Shown here piece after piece: positions 24,601 to 32,629 of a stretch of 50,003 nucleotides of DNA. A program made the translations under genes and the position numbers. Each line of letters begins with the position of its first letter. Within the stretch, counting starts at the first letter, position 1. Under the pieces are notes generated by a model. The model was not told the origin of the DNA. It worked only from the letters and a program-made list of their open reading frames with translations, and did no database searches. This DNA comes from Acidimicrobiales bacterium (GTDB lineage: Bacteria; Actinomycetota; Acidimicrobiia; Acidimicrobiales; Iamiaceae), in NCBI GenBank assembly GCA_020439505.1, contig JAGQSO010000276.1, positions 1 to 50,003 of the forward strand, in the 5' to 3' direction.

Positions 24601-25269
24601 ATGACAGCCACCCTCGTTCCTCGTCGAACCCAGGAAGACCGCAGCACCGCCACCCAGCGCGCCCTGCTGGAGGCGACCATCGAATGCCTGGTGGATCACG
24701 GCTATGCCGGTACGACCACCCGCCTGGTCGCCGACCGGGCCCAGGTGTCACGGGGAGCCCAGACCCACCACTACCCGACCAAGCGTGACCTGGTGGAGGC
24801 GGCCATCGGGCACCTGTTCGAGGACCAGGCCCGGCGATTCGCCGCCGTCTTCGACGAAGTGCCACCCCGCGAGCGCACCCTGGACCGGGCGGTCGACGAG
24901 TTGTGGGCCATCGTCTCAGGACCCGCATACGCCGCAGTTCTCGAGGTGGTCGTCGCATCGCGCACCGATCCCGAGCTGCGCCAGGTGGTGCACGACCTGG
25001 CCGGCGTACTCGAGACCAAGGTCGTCGAACTCCTCTTGTGGTTCTCGCCCGACATCGCCGATCCGGACCTGGCCCGTCGAACCATCGACCTGGCGTTCAC
25101 CCTCGTCCAGGGTGCCGCCATATCCCGTCTCGGCGGGTTCGGCCGTCCCGATGAGGTCATCGAACTGGCCAAATCGGTCGCCGCATCCATGGTGGCCGGC
25201 CTCGCCGACCAGTCCCTACTGCCCAACCCCGACCCGATCCCTTCCACCGTCCTCCAGGAGCGGAAATGA
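24601..25269 (+). CDS. TetR family transcriptional regulator
   Basis: A 222-residue regulator with an N-terminal TetR DNA-binding domain: ATQRALLEATIECLVDHGYAG, then TTTRLVADRAQVSRGAQTHHYP with the HTH, and KRDLVEAAIGHLF. The helical C-terminal half, about residues 80-205, is a ligand-binding domain of unknown specificity. The palindromes just upstream fit autoregulation. The stop overlaps the start of the PF10118 hydrolase gene by 4 bp, so the regulator and hydrolase form one operon and the hydrolase is a likely target of control. The inducing ligand cannot be told from the sequence. Confidence 0.9.
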   Translation: MTATLVPRRTQEDRSTATQRALLEATIECLVDHGYAGTTTRLVADRAQVSRGAQTHHYPTKRDLVEAAIGHLFEDQARRFAAVFDEVPPRERTLDRAVDELWAIVSGPAYAAVLEVVVASRTDPELRQVVHDLAGVLETKVVELLLWFSPDIADPDLARRTIDLAFTLVQGAAISRLGGFGRPDEVIELAKSVAASMVAGLADQSLLPNPDPIPSTVLQERK

Positions 25270-26303
25270 CCGACACCGAAACCGCCGCCGAGCCCAACGC
25301 CGACAAGGCGAAGAAGCCCGTCGCGGCCAAATCCCCTTCGGCCAAGCCCACGGCGAAGTCGACGACCGCCAAGACCACCAGCGCCAAGACCGGGGTCAAG
25401 ACCACCGCCAAGACCGGAGCCAAGACCACCAAGACCGCGACGGTGCAGCGGGAACGGCCCTCGGCCGACCGCAAGATCCCGGTCCGCAAACTCCAGACCG
25501 ACCCCACCGCCGTCGACGAGGGCTGGATCGTCCCGGGAGACCCGATCTTCAGTCACCTTCTCGCCACCCTGTCGGCGGTGTTCCCCAACGGGGAGGACTT
25601 CTTCGTCGCTTCGGTCCGCCGCCACCGCGACGCCATCAAGGACAACGAGGAGCTGAGGGCACAGGTCAAAGGGTTCATCGGTCAGGAAGCGATGCACGGT
25701 CGCGAACACCGGGCGCTCAACGCCCGTCTGGCCGAGATGGGTTACAACACCGTTCGCGCCGACAAGGTGGTGGGGGCGATCTGCGATCGCATCTTGACCA
25801 TGCGGCCCCGCACCCTCGCCATCGCCGCCACGGCGGCGGCCGAGCACTACACCGGTCTGCTCGGGGAGACCGCGCTGGAACACGAGGTGACCCGCAAGAT
25901 CCTCTTCGGTCAGGAGGCGGTGGAACCGCTGATCTGCTGGCATGCCCTGGAGGAACTGGAACACAAGAACGTGGCCTTCGACGTGATGGTCGCGGCGGGA
26001 ACCGGTTACCCGGTCCGGGCGGCCGGGTTCTTCATCACCACCGGGGTCCTGGCCGGCTACGTGGCGGTCGAGTGGGGACGGTCGGTCGGAGAGGACTGGT
26101 CCAAGATCACCAAGCAGCACCGTCACCGTTTCGTGGGCAACCTCAAGCGTCAGCGGCTCTTGAGCTGGTGGTTCCTCAAGAACTCCTTCGCCTACCTGCG
26201 CCCTGGGTTCCACCCCGACGACACCCAGACCGATGAGCTGATCGAAGAGTGGCGGGTCCGATTGGCCGACGTCGCCGTGCTGAACGTCGCCGCCGCGAGC
26301 TGA
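25266..26303 (+). CDS. Predicted metal-dependent hydrolase (PF10118) with a lysine-rich N-terminal tail
   Basis: Residues about 62-345 match the PF10118 predicted metal-dependent hydrolase family, an all-helical, ferritin-like fold with Glu/His metal ligands: FIGQEAMHGREHR, AAAEHYTG and WHALEELEHKNVAFDVM. A hydrophobic segment FFITTGVLAGYVAVEW may contact membrane. Residues 10-60 are an unusual tail made of Lys, Ala and Thr (units such as AKST, TAKT, SAKT, GAKTT), like histone H1 or the tails of mycobacterial HupB. The ATG overlaps the tetR stop. The hydrolase substrate is unknown; a role in lipid or ester metabolism is only inferred from TetR-linked relatives. Confidence 0.82.
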   Translation: MTDTETAAEPNADKAKKPVAAKSPSAKPTAKSTTAKTTSAKTGVKTTAKTGAKTTKTATVQRERPSADRKIPVRKLQTDPTAVDEGWIVPGDPIFSHLLATLSAVFPNGEDFFVASVRRHRDAIKDNEELRAQVKGFIGQEAMHGREHRALNARLAEMGYNTVRADKVVGAICDRILTMRPRTLAIAATAAAEHYTGLLGETALEHEVTRKILFGQEAVEPLICWHALEELEHKNVAFDVMVAAGTGYPVRAAGFFITTGVLAGYVAVEWGRSVGEDWSKITKQHRHRFVGNLKRQRLLSWWFLKNSFAYLRPGFHPDDTQTDELIEEWRVRLADVAVLNVAAAS

Positions 26304-26345
26304 GGGCCTGACCGCCGGCGCTCTCGCGGCAAAGTCGTAACCAAG

Positions 26346-26360
26346 CCATGGTGACCATGG
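26346..26360. repeat. 15-bp palindrome before the oxidase gene
   Basis: CCATGGT (26346-26352) and ACCATGG (26354-26360) are perfect inverted repeats around one base. It adjoins the long inverted repeat at 26362-26397, in the 121-bp gap between the PF10118 and porphyrinogen oxidase genes. An operator is possible; no binding protein is suggested. Confidence 0.35.
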
Positions 26361-26361
26361 T

Positions 26362-26397
26362 CCCCGGGTGCGGGGTCCTAGGACCCTGCCCCCGGGG
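26362..26397. terminator. 36-bp near-perfect inverted repeat
   Basis: CCCCGGG (26362-26368) pairs with CCCGGGG (26391-26397), and GGGTCC (26373-26378) with GGACCC (26381-26386); the intervening four bases add G-C pairs and a G-T pair with one mismatch. The stem would be very stable. It lies 28 bp before the porphyrinogen oxidase start and about 60 bp after the hydrolase stop. It may terminate the upstream operon or act as a regulatory site; no T run follows. Confidence 0.55.
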
Positions 26398-26424
26398 GTA
26401 TCGATCTGGGCATCCTGAACGACC

Positions 26425-27864
26425 GTGGGCAAGCCTCAGGTCGCGGTCGTTGGCGGTGGGATCACAGGGCTGATCACCGCCCACCGTCTGGCCGGGGCCG
26501 GCTTCGACGTCACCATGGTGGAGGCCGGTGATCGTCTCGGTGGCCAGGTTCGCACCGAGGACTTCGCTGGGCTGCCGGTCGACTCGGGGGCCGAGGCCCT
26601 CCACCTCGCCGGGCCTCACCTCCCCGAGCTCCTCGACCGTCTCGGATTGAGCGACGAGGTGGTGCGGGCCCGGTCCGGTTCGGCCCGCATCTGGGACGGG
26701 CAACGGCTGCGCCCCCTACCGGCCGGGGTGGGGCCCACCGGCCCGACCCGCCTGATGCCGGTGGTGCGCTCCCGGGTGATGTCCCCCCGCGGCCTGGCCC
26801 GGGCCGCGATGGAACCACTGGTCGGCCGGTCCGACGTCGAGTCGGACCAGTCGGTCGGAGCCTTTCTCGACCGACGCTTCGGTTCCGAGGTGGTGGACCG
26901 ATTCGTCGACCCCCTCCTGGGCAACCTTCACGGAGGGGACGTGCGGCGTCTGAGCCTTCAGGCCGTCGCACCGTTCCTGGCTCAGCAGGCGTCCGACCAC
27001 CGGTCGTTGATCCTTGCCGCCCGGGCCCGCAAGGGCGGCGGCCCTCCGGCCTTCGGGAACTTCAACGGTGGGCTTGCCTCGCTGATCGATGCTCTCACCG
27101 ACCACCCGGGCATCTCGATCCGGGTGTCCACCCCGGTCTCGGCCCTCGTCGTGGAGCCCGAGCGCAGGACCGGCGGGGACAGGACCAGCGACCGTGGTGG
27201 CGTTGGCCGGGGCCCACGGATGCGGTACCGCCTGGAGGGCATCGACGGCGTCTGGGATGGTGTCGCTCTGGCGGTACCCGCCTCGGTGTCGGCCCGAATC
27301 TTGGCCCCCGGGGTGGGGGAGGTGTTCGAAGAGCTGGACGACATCCCGACGGCATCGGTTGCCACCGTGCTCGCCGCCTTTCCCCGTTCGACGGTGGAAG
27401 ACCACCCAGGCTTCCAAGCCAACGGACTGCTGGTGACGTCGAGGGCCGGACGCCTGCTCAAGGCGGCCACCTTCCTGACCCGCAAGTGGCCTCACCTGGA
27501 CCATCCCGACCACTTCGTGGTGCGCCTGTCAGCGGGGCGAGCCCGTGATCACCGCGTCGAACAACTCGACGACGACGACCTGGTGTCGCGGCTGTTGGCC
27601 GACCTGGCCGCCGCCACCGGCTACCACGGTTCGCCGACGCTCACCCTGGTGAGAAGGTGGCCCGGGGCCATGGCCCAACTGGAGGTAGGCCACCCCGAGA
27701 GGTTGGCCGGGGTGCGCCAGAGGCTCACCCGTTGCCCGGGCTTGGCCTTGGCCGGTGCCGCGGTCGACGGGCTGGGCATCGTGAGCTGCACCGCCAGCGC
27801 GGACCGGGCCGCCGCCCTCATCGAGGCCCACCTGGCCGACGCCCGGGGAGCCCTGGTCTCATGA
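26425..27864 (+). CDS. hemY: FAD-dependent protoporphyrinogen/coproporphyrinogen oxidase
   Basis: A 479-residue flavoprotein of the HemY/CgoX family. It opens with the FAD-binding VAVVGGGITGLITAHRL and the following EAGDRLGGQVRTE, has the family's VDSGAEAL and FVDPLLGNLHGGDVRRLS, FGNFNGGLASLIDAL, and ends with the second flavin motif GAAVDGLGIVSC. It would remove six electrons from a porphyrinogen; in actinobacteria the substrate is usually coproporphyrinogen III. The start is GTG at 26425. The stop overlaps the radical SAM gene (ATGA), which is the strongest context for haem synthesis. No ferrochelatase or HemQ gene is seen here. Confidence 0.9.
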   Translation: MGKPQVAVVGGGITGLITAHRLAGAGFDVTMVEAGDRLGGQVRTEDFAGLPVDSGAEALHLAGPHLPELLDRLGLSDEVVRARSGSARIWDGQRLRPLPAGVGPTGPTRLMPVVRSRVMSPRGLARAAMEPLVGRSDVESDQSVGAFLDRRFGSEVVDRFVDPLLGNLHGGDVRRLSLQAVAPFLAQQASDHRSLILAARARKGGGPPAFGNFNGGLASLIDALTDHPGISIRVSTPVSALVVEPERRTGGDRTSDRGGVGRGPRMRYRLEGIDGVWDGVALAVPASVSARILAPGVGEVFEELDDIPTASVATVLAAFPRSTVEDHPGFQANGLLVTSRAGRLLKAATFLTRKWPHLDHPDHFVVRLSAGRARDHRVEQLDDDDLVSRLLADLAAATGYHGSPTLTLVRRWPGAMAQLEVGHPERLAGVRQRLTRCPGLALAGAAVDGLGIVSCTASADRAAALIEAHLADARGALVS

Positions 27865-29027
27865 GCGTCACCGAAACCAGACCGATCCGTTCCCTCCACC
27901 TCGACACCGACGACCGGCCGTTCATCGTCATCTGGGAGACGACGCGGGCCTGCGCCCTGGTCTGCACCCACTGCCGAGCCGACGCGGTCCACCACCGCGA
28001 CCCTTTGGAGCTGTCCACCGCCGAGGGCAAGGCACTGCTGGACGACCTGGCGGCGCTGGGCGCGCCCCGGCCCATCGTGGTGCTGACCGGCGGTGACCCA
28101 TTCGAGCGACCCGACCTGGTCGAACTGGTCTCCCACGGCGCCGCGGCCGGGTTGAGCATGGCGTTGTCGCCGTCGGTGACCCCGCGCCTGACCCGGTCGG
28201 TGCTCACCGAACTGCACGATGCCGGGGCGAGGGCGGTGTCGTTGTCCATCGACGGGGCGTCGCCCGAATCCCATGACCGGTTCCGGGGGATCCCGGGGGT
28301 TTTCGAAGCGACCTTGGAAGCGGCCCAGTGGGTGCGCGAGATCGGATTTCGCCTCCAGATCAACACCACCGTCACCTCGGGCACCGTGCACGAGCTCCCC
28401 GCGGTGCTGGAACGGGTGGTCGGGTTGGATGCGGGACTGTGGAGCGTGTTCTTCCTGGTTCCAACCGGTCGGGGTGACAACCTCCAACCGTTGTCGGCGG
28501 ACCAGGTGGAGGAGGTGTTGCACTGGCTCCACGAGGTGGGTGACCACGTGGCGGTGAAGGCCACCGAAGCCCCCCACTTCCGGCGGGTGGCGGTCCAGCG
28601 GTCCCGGTCCTCCGACGTCGACGCCGATTTCCCGCCCGGGCCGCTGCGGTCCGAGTTGCGGGCCGAGACGGTTCGTCGGCTCGGATCGCTGCACGGAACC
28701 CGTAGCCACTCCCGCCCGCCTCTGGATGTCAACGCCGGAAGGGGGTTCTCCTTCGTCGACCACCACGGCTTCGTGTATCCCAGCGGCTTCCTTCCCCTGT
28801 CGGCGGGGTCGGTACGAAAGACGCCCTTCACCGAGATCTACCGCACCTCGGACCTTCTGGTCAGCCTGCGGGACCCCGACCGGCTCAGCGGACGCTGCGG
28901 ACGCTGCGACCTGCGCACCGTCTGCGGAGGCTCGCGATCCCATGCCTTCGCGGTCAGCGGTGACCCCCTAGCCGAAGACCCGACCTGCGCATACCAACCG
29001 CCGCTCACCGACGTCGTCGCCCCCTGA
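27861..29027 (+). CDS. Radical SAM/SPASM protein, possible AhbD-like haem synthase
   Basis: A 388-residue radical SAM enzyme. The cluster ligands are C31, C35 and C38 in RACALVCTHCRAD; the glycine-rich LTGGDPFERPD and the SIDGASPESHDRFRG segments follow. The C-terminal SPASM-like part, about 345-376, has cysteines in SGRCGRCDLRTVCGG and EDPTC for an extra cluster. Such architecture is shared by AhbD, which decarboxylates iron-coproporphyrin III to haem, and by other SPASM proteins. The 4-bp overlap with the porphyrinogen oxidase favours a haem-related role. The ATG at 27861 is preferred because the 68 codons upstream are shadow of the oxidase gene. Family is firm, substrate inferred. Confidence 0.82.
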   Translation: MSVTETRPIRSLHLDTDDRPFIVIWETTRACALVCTHCRADAVHHRDPLELSTAEGKALLDDLAALGAPRPIVVLTGGDPFERPDLVELVSHGAAAGLSMALSPSVTPRLTRSVLTELHDAGARAVSLSIDGASPESHDRFRGIPGVFEATLEAAQWVREIGFRLQINTTVTSGTVHELPAVLERVVGLDAGLWSVFFLVPTGRGDNLQPLSADQVEEVLHWLHEVGDHVAVKATEAPHFRRVAVQRSRSSDVDADFPPGPLRSELRAETVRRLGSLHGTRSHSRPPLDVNAGRGFSFVDHHGFVYPSGFLPLSAGSVRKTPFTEIYRTSDLLVSLRDPDRLSGRCGRCDLRTVCGGSRSHAFAVSGDPLAEDPTCAYQPPLTDVVAP

Positions 29028-29138
29028 GCGGAGGACCGCGGGGAGGTCCTGGCTCTCGGCTACTGACCCCCGTGCTCAGCAGGTGGTCGGCTCAGCGGGC
29101 AAGCTGGGAGCCGACCAGCAGCCAGACCGGAGGCAACC

Positions 29139-29699
29139 GTGCCCGCTCTCAACCGTGCCACCCCGCCCAGCCCCTATGACTACCTGGGGGAGGTGCCCAG
29201 CTTCACCGTCACCAGCGACGACCTCACCGAAGGTCAACCGATGTCGTTGCGCTTCGTGGCCGACGCCAACTTCGGGTTGACGGGCGAGAACGTCTCGCCC
29301 CACCTGGCTTGGAGCGGGTTCCCGGCCGAGACCAGGAGCTTCGCCGTCACCTGCTTCGATCCCGATGCCCCCACCGGCAGCGGCTTTTGGCACTGGGTCC
29401 TGTTCGACATTCCCGTCACCACCACCGAGCTGGCCACCGGAGCGGCCTCGGGTGACTGCTCGGGAACCCCGGCGGGGGCGGTACACACCGGCAACGACAC
29501 CGGGAACCGCCTCTACACCGGCCCCTTCCCTCCGGCGGGCCACGGACCGCACCGCTACCTCTTCGCCGTGACCGCCCTGGACTGCGACAACTTGGGGCTC
29601 GAGGCCGGTGCGTCGGGTGCGGTGGTCGGCTTCTACATCTCGAACCACATCCTGGCCCGAGGCGTGCTCACCGCCACCCACGAGGAACCCGCTGGCTGA
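29139..29699 (+). CDS. YbhB/YbcL family PEBP-like protein
   Basis: A 186-residue phosphatidylethanolamine-binding-protein-like (Raf kinase inhibitor-like) protein. Landmarks are GENVSPHLAWSGFP, FAVTCFDPDAPTGSGFWHWVLFDIP (read here as FDPDAPTGSGFWHW), TGNDTGN, and GPFPPAGHGPHRYLFAVTAL, which build the anion-binding pocket. Bacterial members have no settled function. No signal peptide is evident, so it is probably cytoplasmic. The GTG at 29139 has a good ribosome binding site (CCGGAGG). It stands alone between the radical SAM gene and the convergent TY-Chap gene. Confidence 0.92.
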   Translation: MPALNRATPPSPYDYLGEVPSFTVTSDDLTEGQPMSLRFVADANFGLTGENVSPHLAWSGFPAETRSFAVTCFDPDAPTGSGFWHWVLFDIPVTTTELATGAASGDCSGTPAGAVHTGNDTGNRLYTGPFPPAGHGPHRYLFAVTALDCDNLGLEAGASGAVVGFYISNHILARGVLTATHEEPAG

Positions 29700-29723
29700 T
29701 CCCGGATCGGCCCTCGAGCGGAG

Positions 29724-30980
29724 TCAGTCGTCTCCGGGGTCTTCCTGACCTGACTCCACAACCAGGCGCAGCGCCCGGCGCAGCAGGCGGGTGGTGGCCT
29801 CCCACGATTCCAGCTCCAACGCGCAGGCGGCGGCCTCGTCGCGGTCGCCGGCGAACACCGCCTCCTCGTGGGACTCACGCCAGCCGATCTCTTGGAGGGA
29901 ACTGGACCGGATGAGGCTCAGGAGGAGATCCCGGTCATGGTCACAGATCTCGGCCGCCAGGCCGGGAGACACGGATTCGCCGTCGTCGGCCTCCAACTCG
30001 ATGATGGTCTGGAGCGCCGGATGCAGGTCGTCGTCGTCATCATCTTCGTCGTCCTCGTCGGAATCGGTGGAGCCGGACCCCACCGCCGCGGTCGCCGCGG
30101 CCCACGTGGAGCCCCCGACCCGGTTGGCGAGGTCGTCGTCGAGTCCGTCGATCGCTTCGGCCATGTTGCCGAGGACGTAGTGCAGGTGGGTGGGGGAGAA
30201 CGGGTAGGCGAGAACCGTGGCCCGGACCGCGATCCGGTCGTCGATGAGCGCGAACCGGATGAACTGCTGGTCCTGGTTAAGCTCGTTCACCTCGAACAGG
30301 GCGTCGCCGGGGCGGGTGACACCCAGCACGGCCCATGCCAGGAGCTCGACGGCGGGCATGTCGGTGCGAACCGTCACCCAGACCAGAGCCGAGCCGCACA
30401 CGATGGGGATGTCGTCATCCTCGTCATGGTGGGGTGGATGCCCGACCGCTTCTTCGAGGGCGCGATCGACGAGGGTCCTCAGGTGGGCGTGGTCGGTGGG
30501 GGTGACGGTGGCCCCCGCCTCGGCGTCGGAGTCCTCGATGGCCATTCCGGCCCCGATCAGGAACGCCGGGTGGGGGATACCGAACACCTTGCGGAGCACC
30601 CGTACCGCGATGACCGAGAGCCGGTCGGCGTCGTCGATCTCGCCGTCGATGAACCAGTTCGGCGTGCCCTCCTCGCTGACGTTGTCGAAATCGGGGGGCT
30701 GAAGCCCGAGGTCGTAGAGGTGCCGCTCGTCGTCGGGGGACAGCCGGTGAGGGTCCGAGGCGGCAGTGCTGGCCGATACCTCGAGGCGCACCGTCGGCTC
30801 CTCGACCGCGAACTGCACGAACCGGGCGGGCTCGTCGCTCTCTTCGGGGGCGGTCTCCACCTCGATCACCAGGTGGCCGAGGTCGGCAAGGTCGGCCAAG
30901 CGACCCGCCAGGTCGGCCTGGAAACGGGTCCAGGCCCGTGCCACCTCCAGATCCAGGTCGAAGGACGCGAAATCGCTCAC
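29724..30980 (-). CDS. TY-Chap (YbjN/CesT-like) domain protein
   Basis: A protein of about 418 residues made of domains resembling the T3SS-chaperone/YbjN-like TY-Chap family of actinobacteria. The N-terminal domain holds WTRFQADLAGRLADL and LVIEVETAPE with ARFVQFAVEE; a middle domain has YDLGLQPPDF, WFIDGEIDDADRL and LRKVFGIPHPAFL; a YbjN-like domain follows with LLAWAVLGVTRPGDALFEVN and PTHLHYVLGNMAEAIDGLDDDL. A highly acidic linker rich in Asp/Glu (about residues 312-325) leads to a helical tail. The GTG at 30980 is preferred because similarity starts at SDFASFDLD; a GTG at 31049 would add 23 residues. The role is unknown; peptide binding is suggested for relatives. Confidence 0.75.
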   Translation of the reverse strand: MSDFASFDLDLEVARAWTRFQADLAGRLADLADLGHLVIEVETAPEESDEPARFVQFAVEEPTVRLEVSASTAASDPHRLSPDDERHLYDLGLQPPDFDNVSEEGTPNWFIDGEIDDADRLSVIAVRVLRKVFGIPHPAFLIGAGMAIEDSDAEAGATVTPTDHAHLRTLVDRALEEAVGHPPHHDEDDDIPIVCGSALVWVTVRTDMPAVELLAWAVLGVTRPGDALFEVNELNQDQQFIRFALIDDRIAVRATVLAYPFSPTHLHYVLGNMAEAIDGLDDDLANRVGGSTWAAATAAVGSGSTDSDEDDEDDDDDDLHPALQTIIELEADDGESVSPGLAAEICDHDRDLLLSLIRSSSLQEIGWRESHEEAVFAGDRDEAAACALELESWEATTRLLRRALRLVVESGQEDPGDD

Positions 30981-31218
30981 CGCCCCAGGGTAGGTGGCGG
31001 TCGAGGTCCCCGTCGGTGGGACCAGACGGTGCCCGCGGTCACCGGTCACCGTTTGGTGGTGGGGGGCGACACCACCCCTACCATGTCTCGGGAGCCGAGC
31101 AGCGTTGGGTCGTACCGATACCAGCTCGGTTCACATCGTCTCTCACGGTGTCTCCGTCACCGTGACCTGGGCCGGTACGTCGCCAGGCCCGAACCCCTGC
31201 CCCCAGCCGGTGAGCAAG

Positions 31219-32328
31219 ATGGCTCTCACATTGACCGAACCACCCGCCACCTCCACGACCGACGCCGGGGTCACACCCCACCCGTCGGCTCGGGCCCTCA
31301 GCATCTGGTTGTTCCTGGTGGCCGGTCTCGTCGCCGTGATGGTGGTGGTCGGCGGTGCCACCCGCCTCACCCAGTCCGGCCTGTCGATGGTCCACTGGGA
31401 GCCGGTGAGCGGCACCATCCCGCCCCTGAGCGAGTCCGACTGGCAGCGTGAGTTCGACGCCTACCGGGCCACCCCCGAGTTCCAGAAGGTGAACTCGCAC
31501 ATGGACCTGGCGGATTTCAAGGGAATCTTCTGGTGGGAGTACTCCCACCGGGTGCTCGGTCGCATCGTGGGCCTGGCCATGGCCTTGCCCTTCGGGTGGT
31601 TCATGGTCCGCCGCAAGGTCCCGGCGGGCTACGGCGGCCGCATCGCCTTCATGGTTGCCCTGGTGGGGTTTCAGGGGTTCATCGGGTGGTGGATGGTGGC
31701 CAGTGGCCTTGTCGACCGACCCGACGTGGCCCACGAACGCCTCGCCCTACATCTGAGCACCGCCCTGTTGTTGTTGTGCGCGCTGATCTGGACGGCGCTC
31801 GACCTTCGGGCCTTGAGCCTGGGTCGGGCCAAGGTGGCCGGCCGACCGTCGCGCTGGGTGGTTCCCCACCTGGTGCTACTCACCACCCAGATCGTGTTGG
31901 GAGCGTTCGTGGCCGGTCTGAACGCCGGTCACATCTACACCACCTGGCCGACGATGCAGGGTCGGTGGGTACCACGGGAGATCGACCAGGCATCACCGGT
32001 GTGGTCCAACGCGGTGGATAACCCGGTGGCGGTGCAGTTCCTCCACCGGTGGCTGGCGGTGGTGGTGGTGGCCTCGACCTTGGTGGTGGCGGTCCGTCTG
32101 TATCAGTCCGGTGCCCGCAAACTGGCCGGGGTGTTGGAGGCCGCGGTGCTGGTCCAGTTCGCGCTGGGCGTGCTCACTCTGATCAACGCCGTTCCCGTCG
32201 GCCTGGGCATCGCCCATCAGGCGGGGGGAGCGATCCTGTTGGTGGTGACGGTGGTGGCCGCCCACTGGTCGACCGGTGGTGCCCGGCCGTCCAGACCAGC
32301 GGTACCGACCGCTGCGGTCGCAGTCTGA
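31219..32328 (+). CDS. ctaA: Haem A synthase
   Basis: CtaA oxidises haem O to haem A for the aa3-type cytochrome oxidase. The protein has about eight hydrophobic membrane segments and the family motifs VGGATRLTQSGLSM, the haem-ligating WWEYSHRVLGR, AHERLALHLSTAL, FLHRWLAVVVVA and IAHQAGGAILL. The GGATRLTQSGLSM and WWEYSHR patterns and the roughly 369-residue length match the alphaproteobacterial/mitochondrial COX15 type more than the shorter Bacillus type. The ATG at 31219 is preferred; a GTG at 31210 is possible. No oxidase subunit genes are nearby. It provides a second haem-related gene after the oxidase/radical SAM pair. Confidence 0.92.
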   Translation: MALTLTEPPATSTTDAGVTPHPSARALSIWLFLVAGLVAVMVVVGGATRLTQSGLSMVHWEPVSGTIPPLSESDWQREFDAYRATPEFQKVNSHMDLADFKGIFWWEYSHRVLGRIVGLAMALPFGWFMVRRKVPAGYGGRIAFMVALVGFQGFIGWWMVASGLVDRPDVAHERLALHLSTALLLLCALIWTALDLRALSLGRAKVAGRPSRWVVPHLVLLTTQIVLGAFVAGLNAGHIYTTWPTMQGRWVPREIDQASPVWSNAVDNPVAVQFLHRWLAVVVVASTLVVAVRLYQSGARKLAGVLEAAVLVQFALGVLTLINAVPVGLGIAHQAGGAILLVVTVVAAHWSTGGARPSRPAVPTAAVAV

Positions 32329-32342
32329 GTTGCGCCGCTGGT

Positions 32343-32561
32343 TCACCAGGAGATGGTGACCTCGATCTCGGACTCGTCGGCCTCTATCTCCACCTCTAGC
32401 TCGAAGGTGACCTCGTCGGGGACCTTTACCGTGACCTGAAGCCCGTCGCGCGACACCTTGACCTCGTTGTGGCGTTCCAGCTGATCGGCCAGCTCGCGGA
32501 GGCGGCCCGCCGCCTGCTCGCGGGTCATTCGCAGCTCTTCCTCGTGTTCGAAAAGCTCCAT
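32343..32561 (-). CDS. Amphi-Trp domain protein
   Basis: A 72-residue protein matching the amphi-Trp domain: an N-terminal helix FEHEEELRMTREQAAGRL with RELADQLERHNEV, then strands LQVTVKVPDEV, FELEVEIEAD and the terminal EIEVTISW with the conserved tryptophan. Members are small proteins of unknown role in archaea and bacteria. The ATG at 32561 is chosen since the domain begins MELFEHEEE; the longer frame adds fourteen unrelated residues. It lies convergent with ctaA and divergent from the GH31 gene. Confidence 0.85.
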   Translation of the reverse strand: MELFEHEEELRMTREQAAGRLRELADQLERHNEVKVSRDGLQVTVKVPDEVTFELEVEIEADESEIEVTISW

Positions 32562-32629
32562 GGGTTCCTCCGGTCGTATCGGCTGATGGTCGGGCCACAG
32601 CATCGCACGCGCCCGGTACGGTCACGGCC

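Noticed and set aside
24771..26432. Long open frame on the minus strand
   Set aside because: Shadow of tetR and the PF10118 gene in GC-rich DNA; Gly/Arg-rich with no family features.
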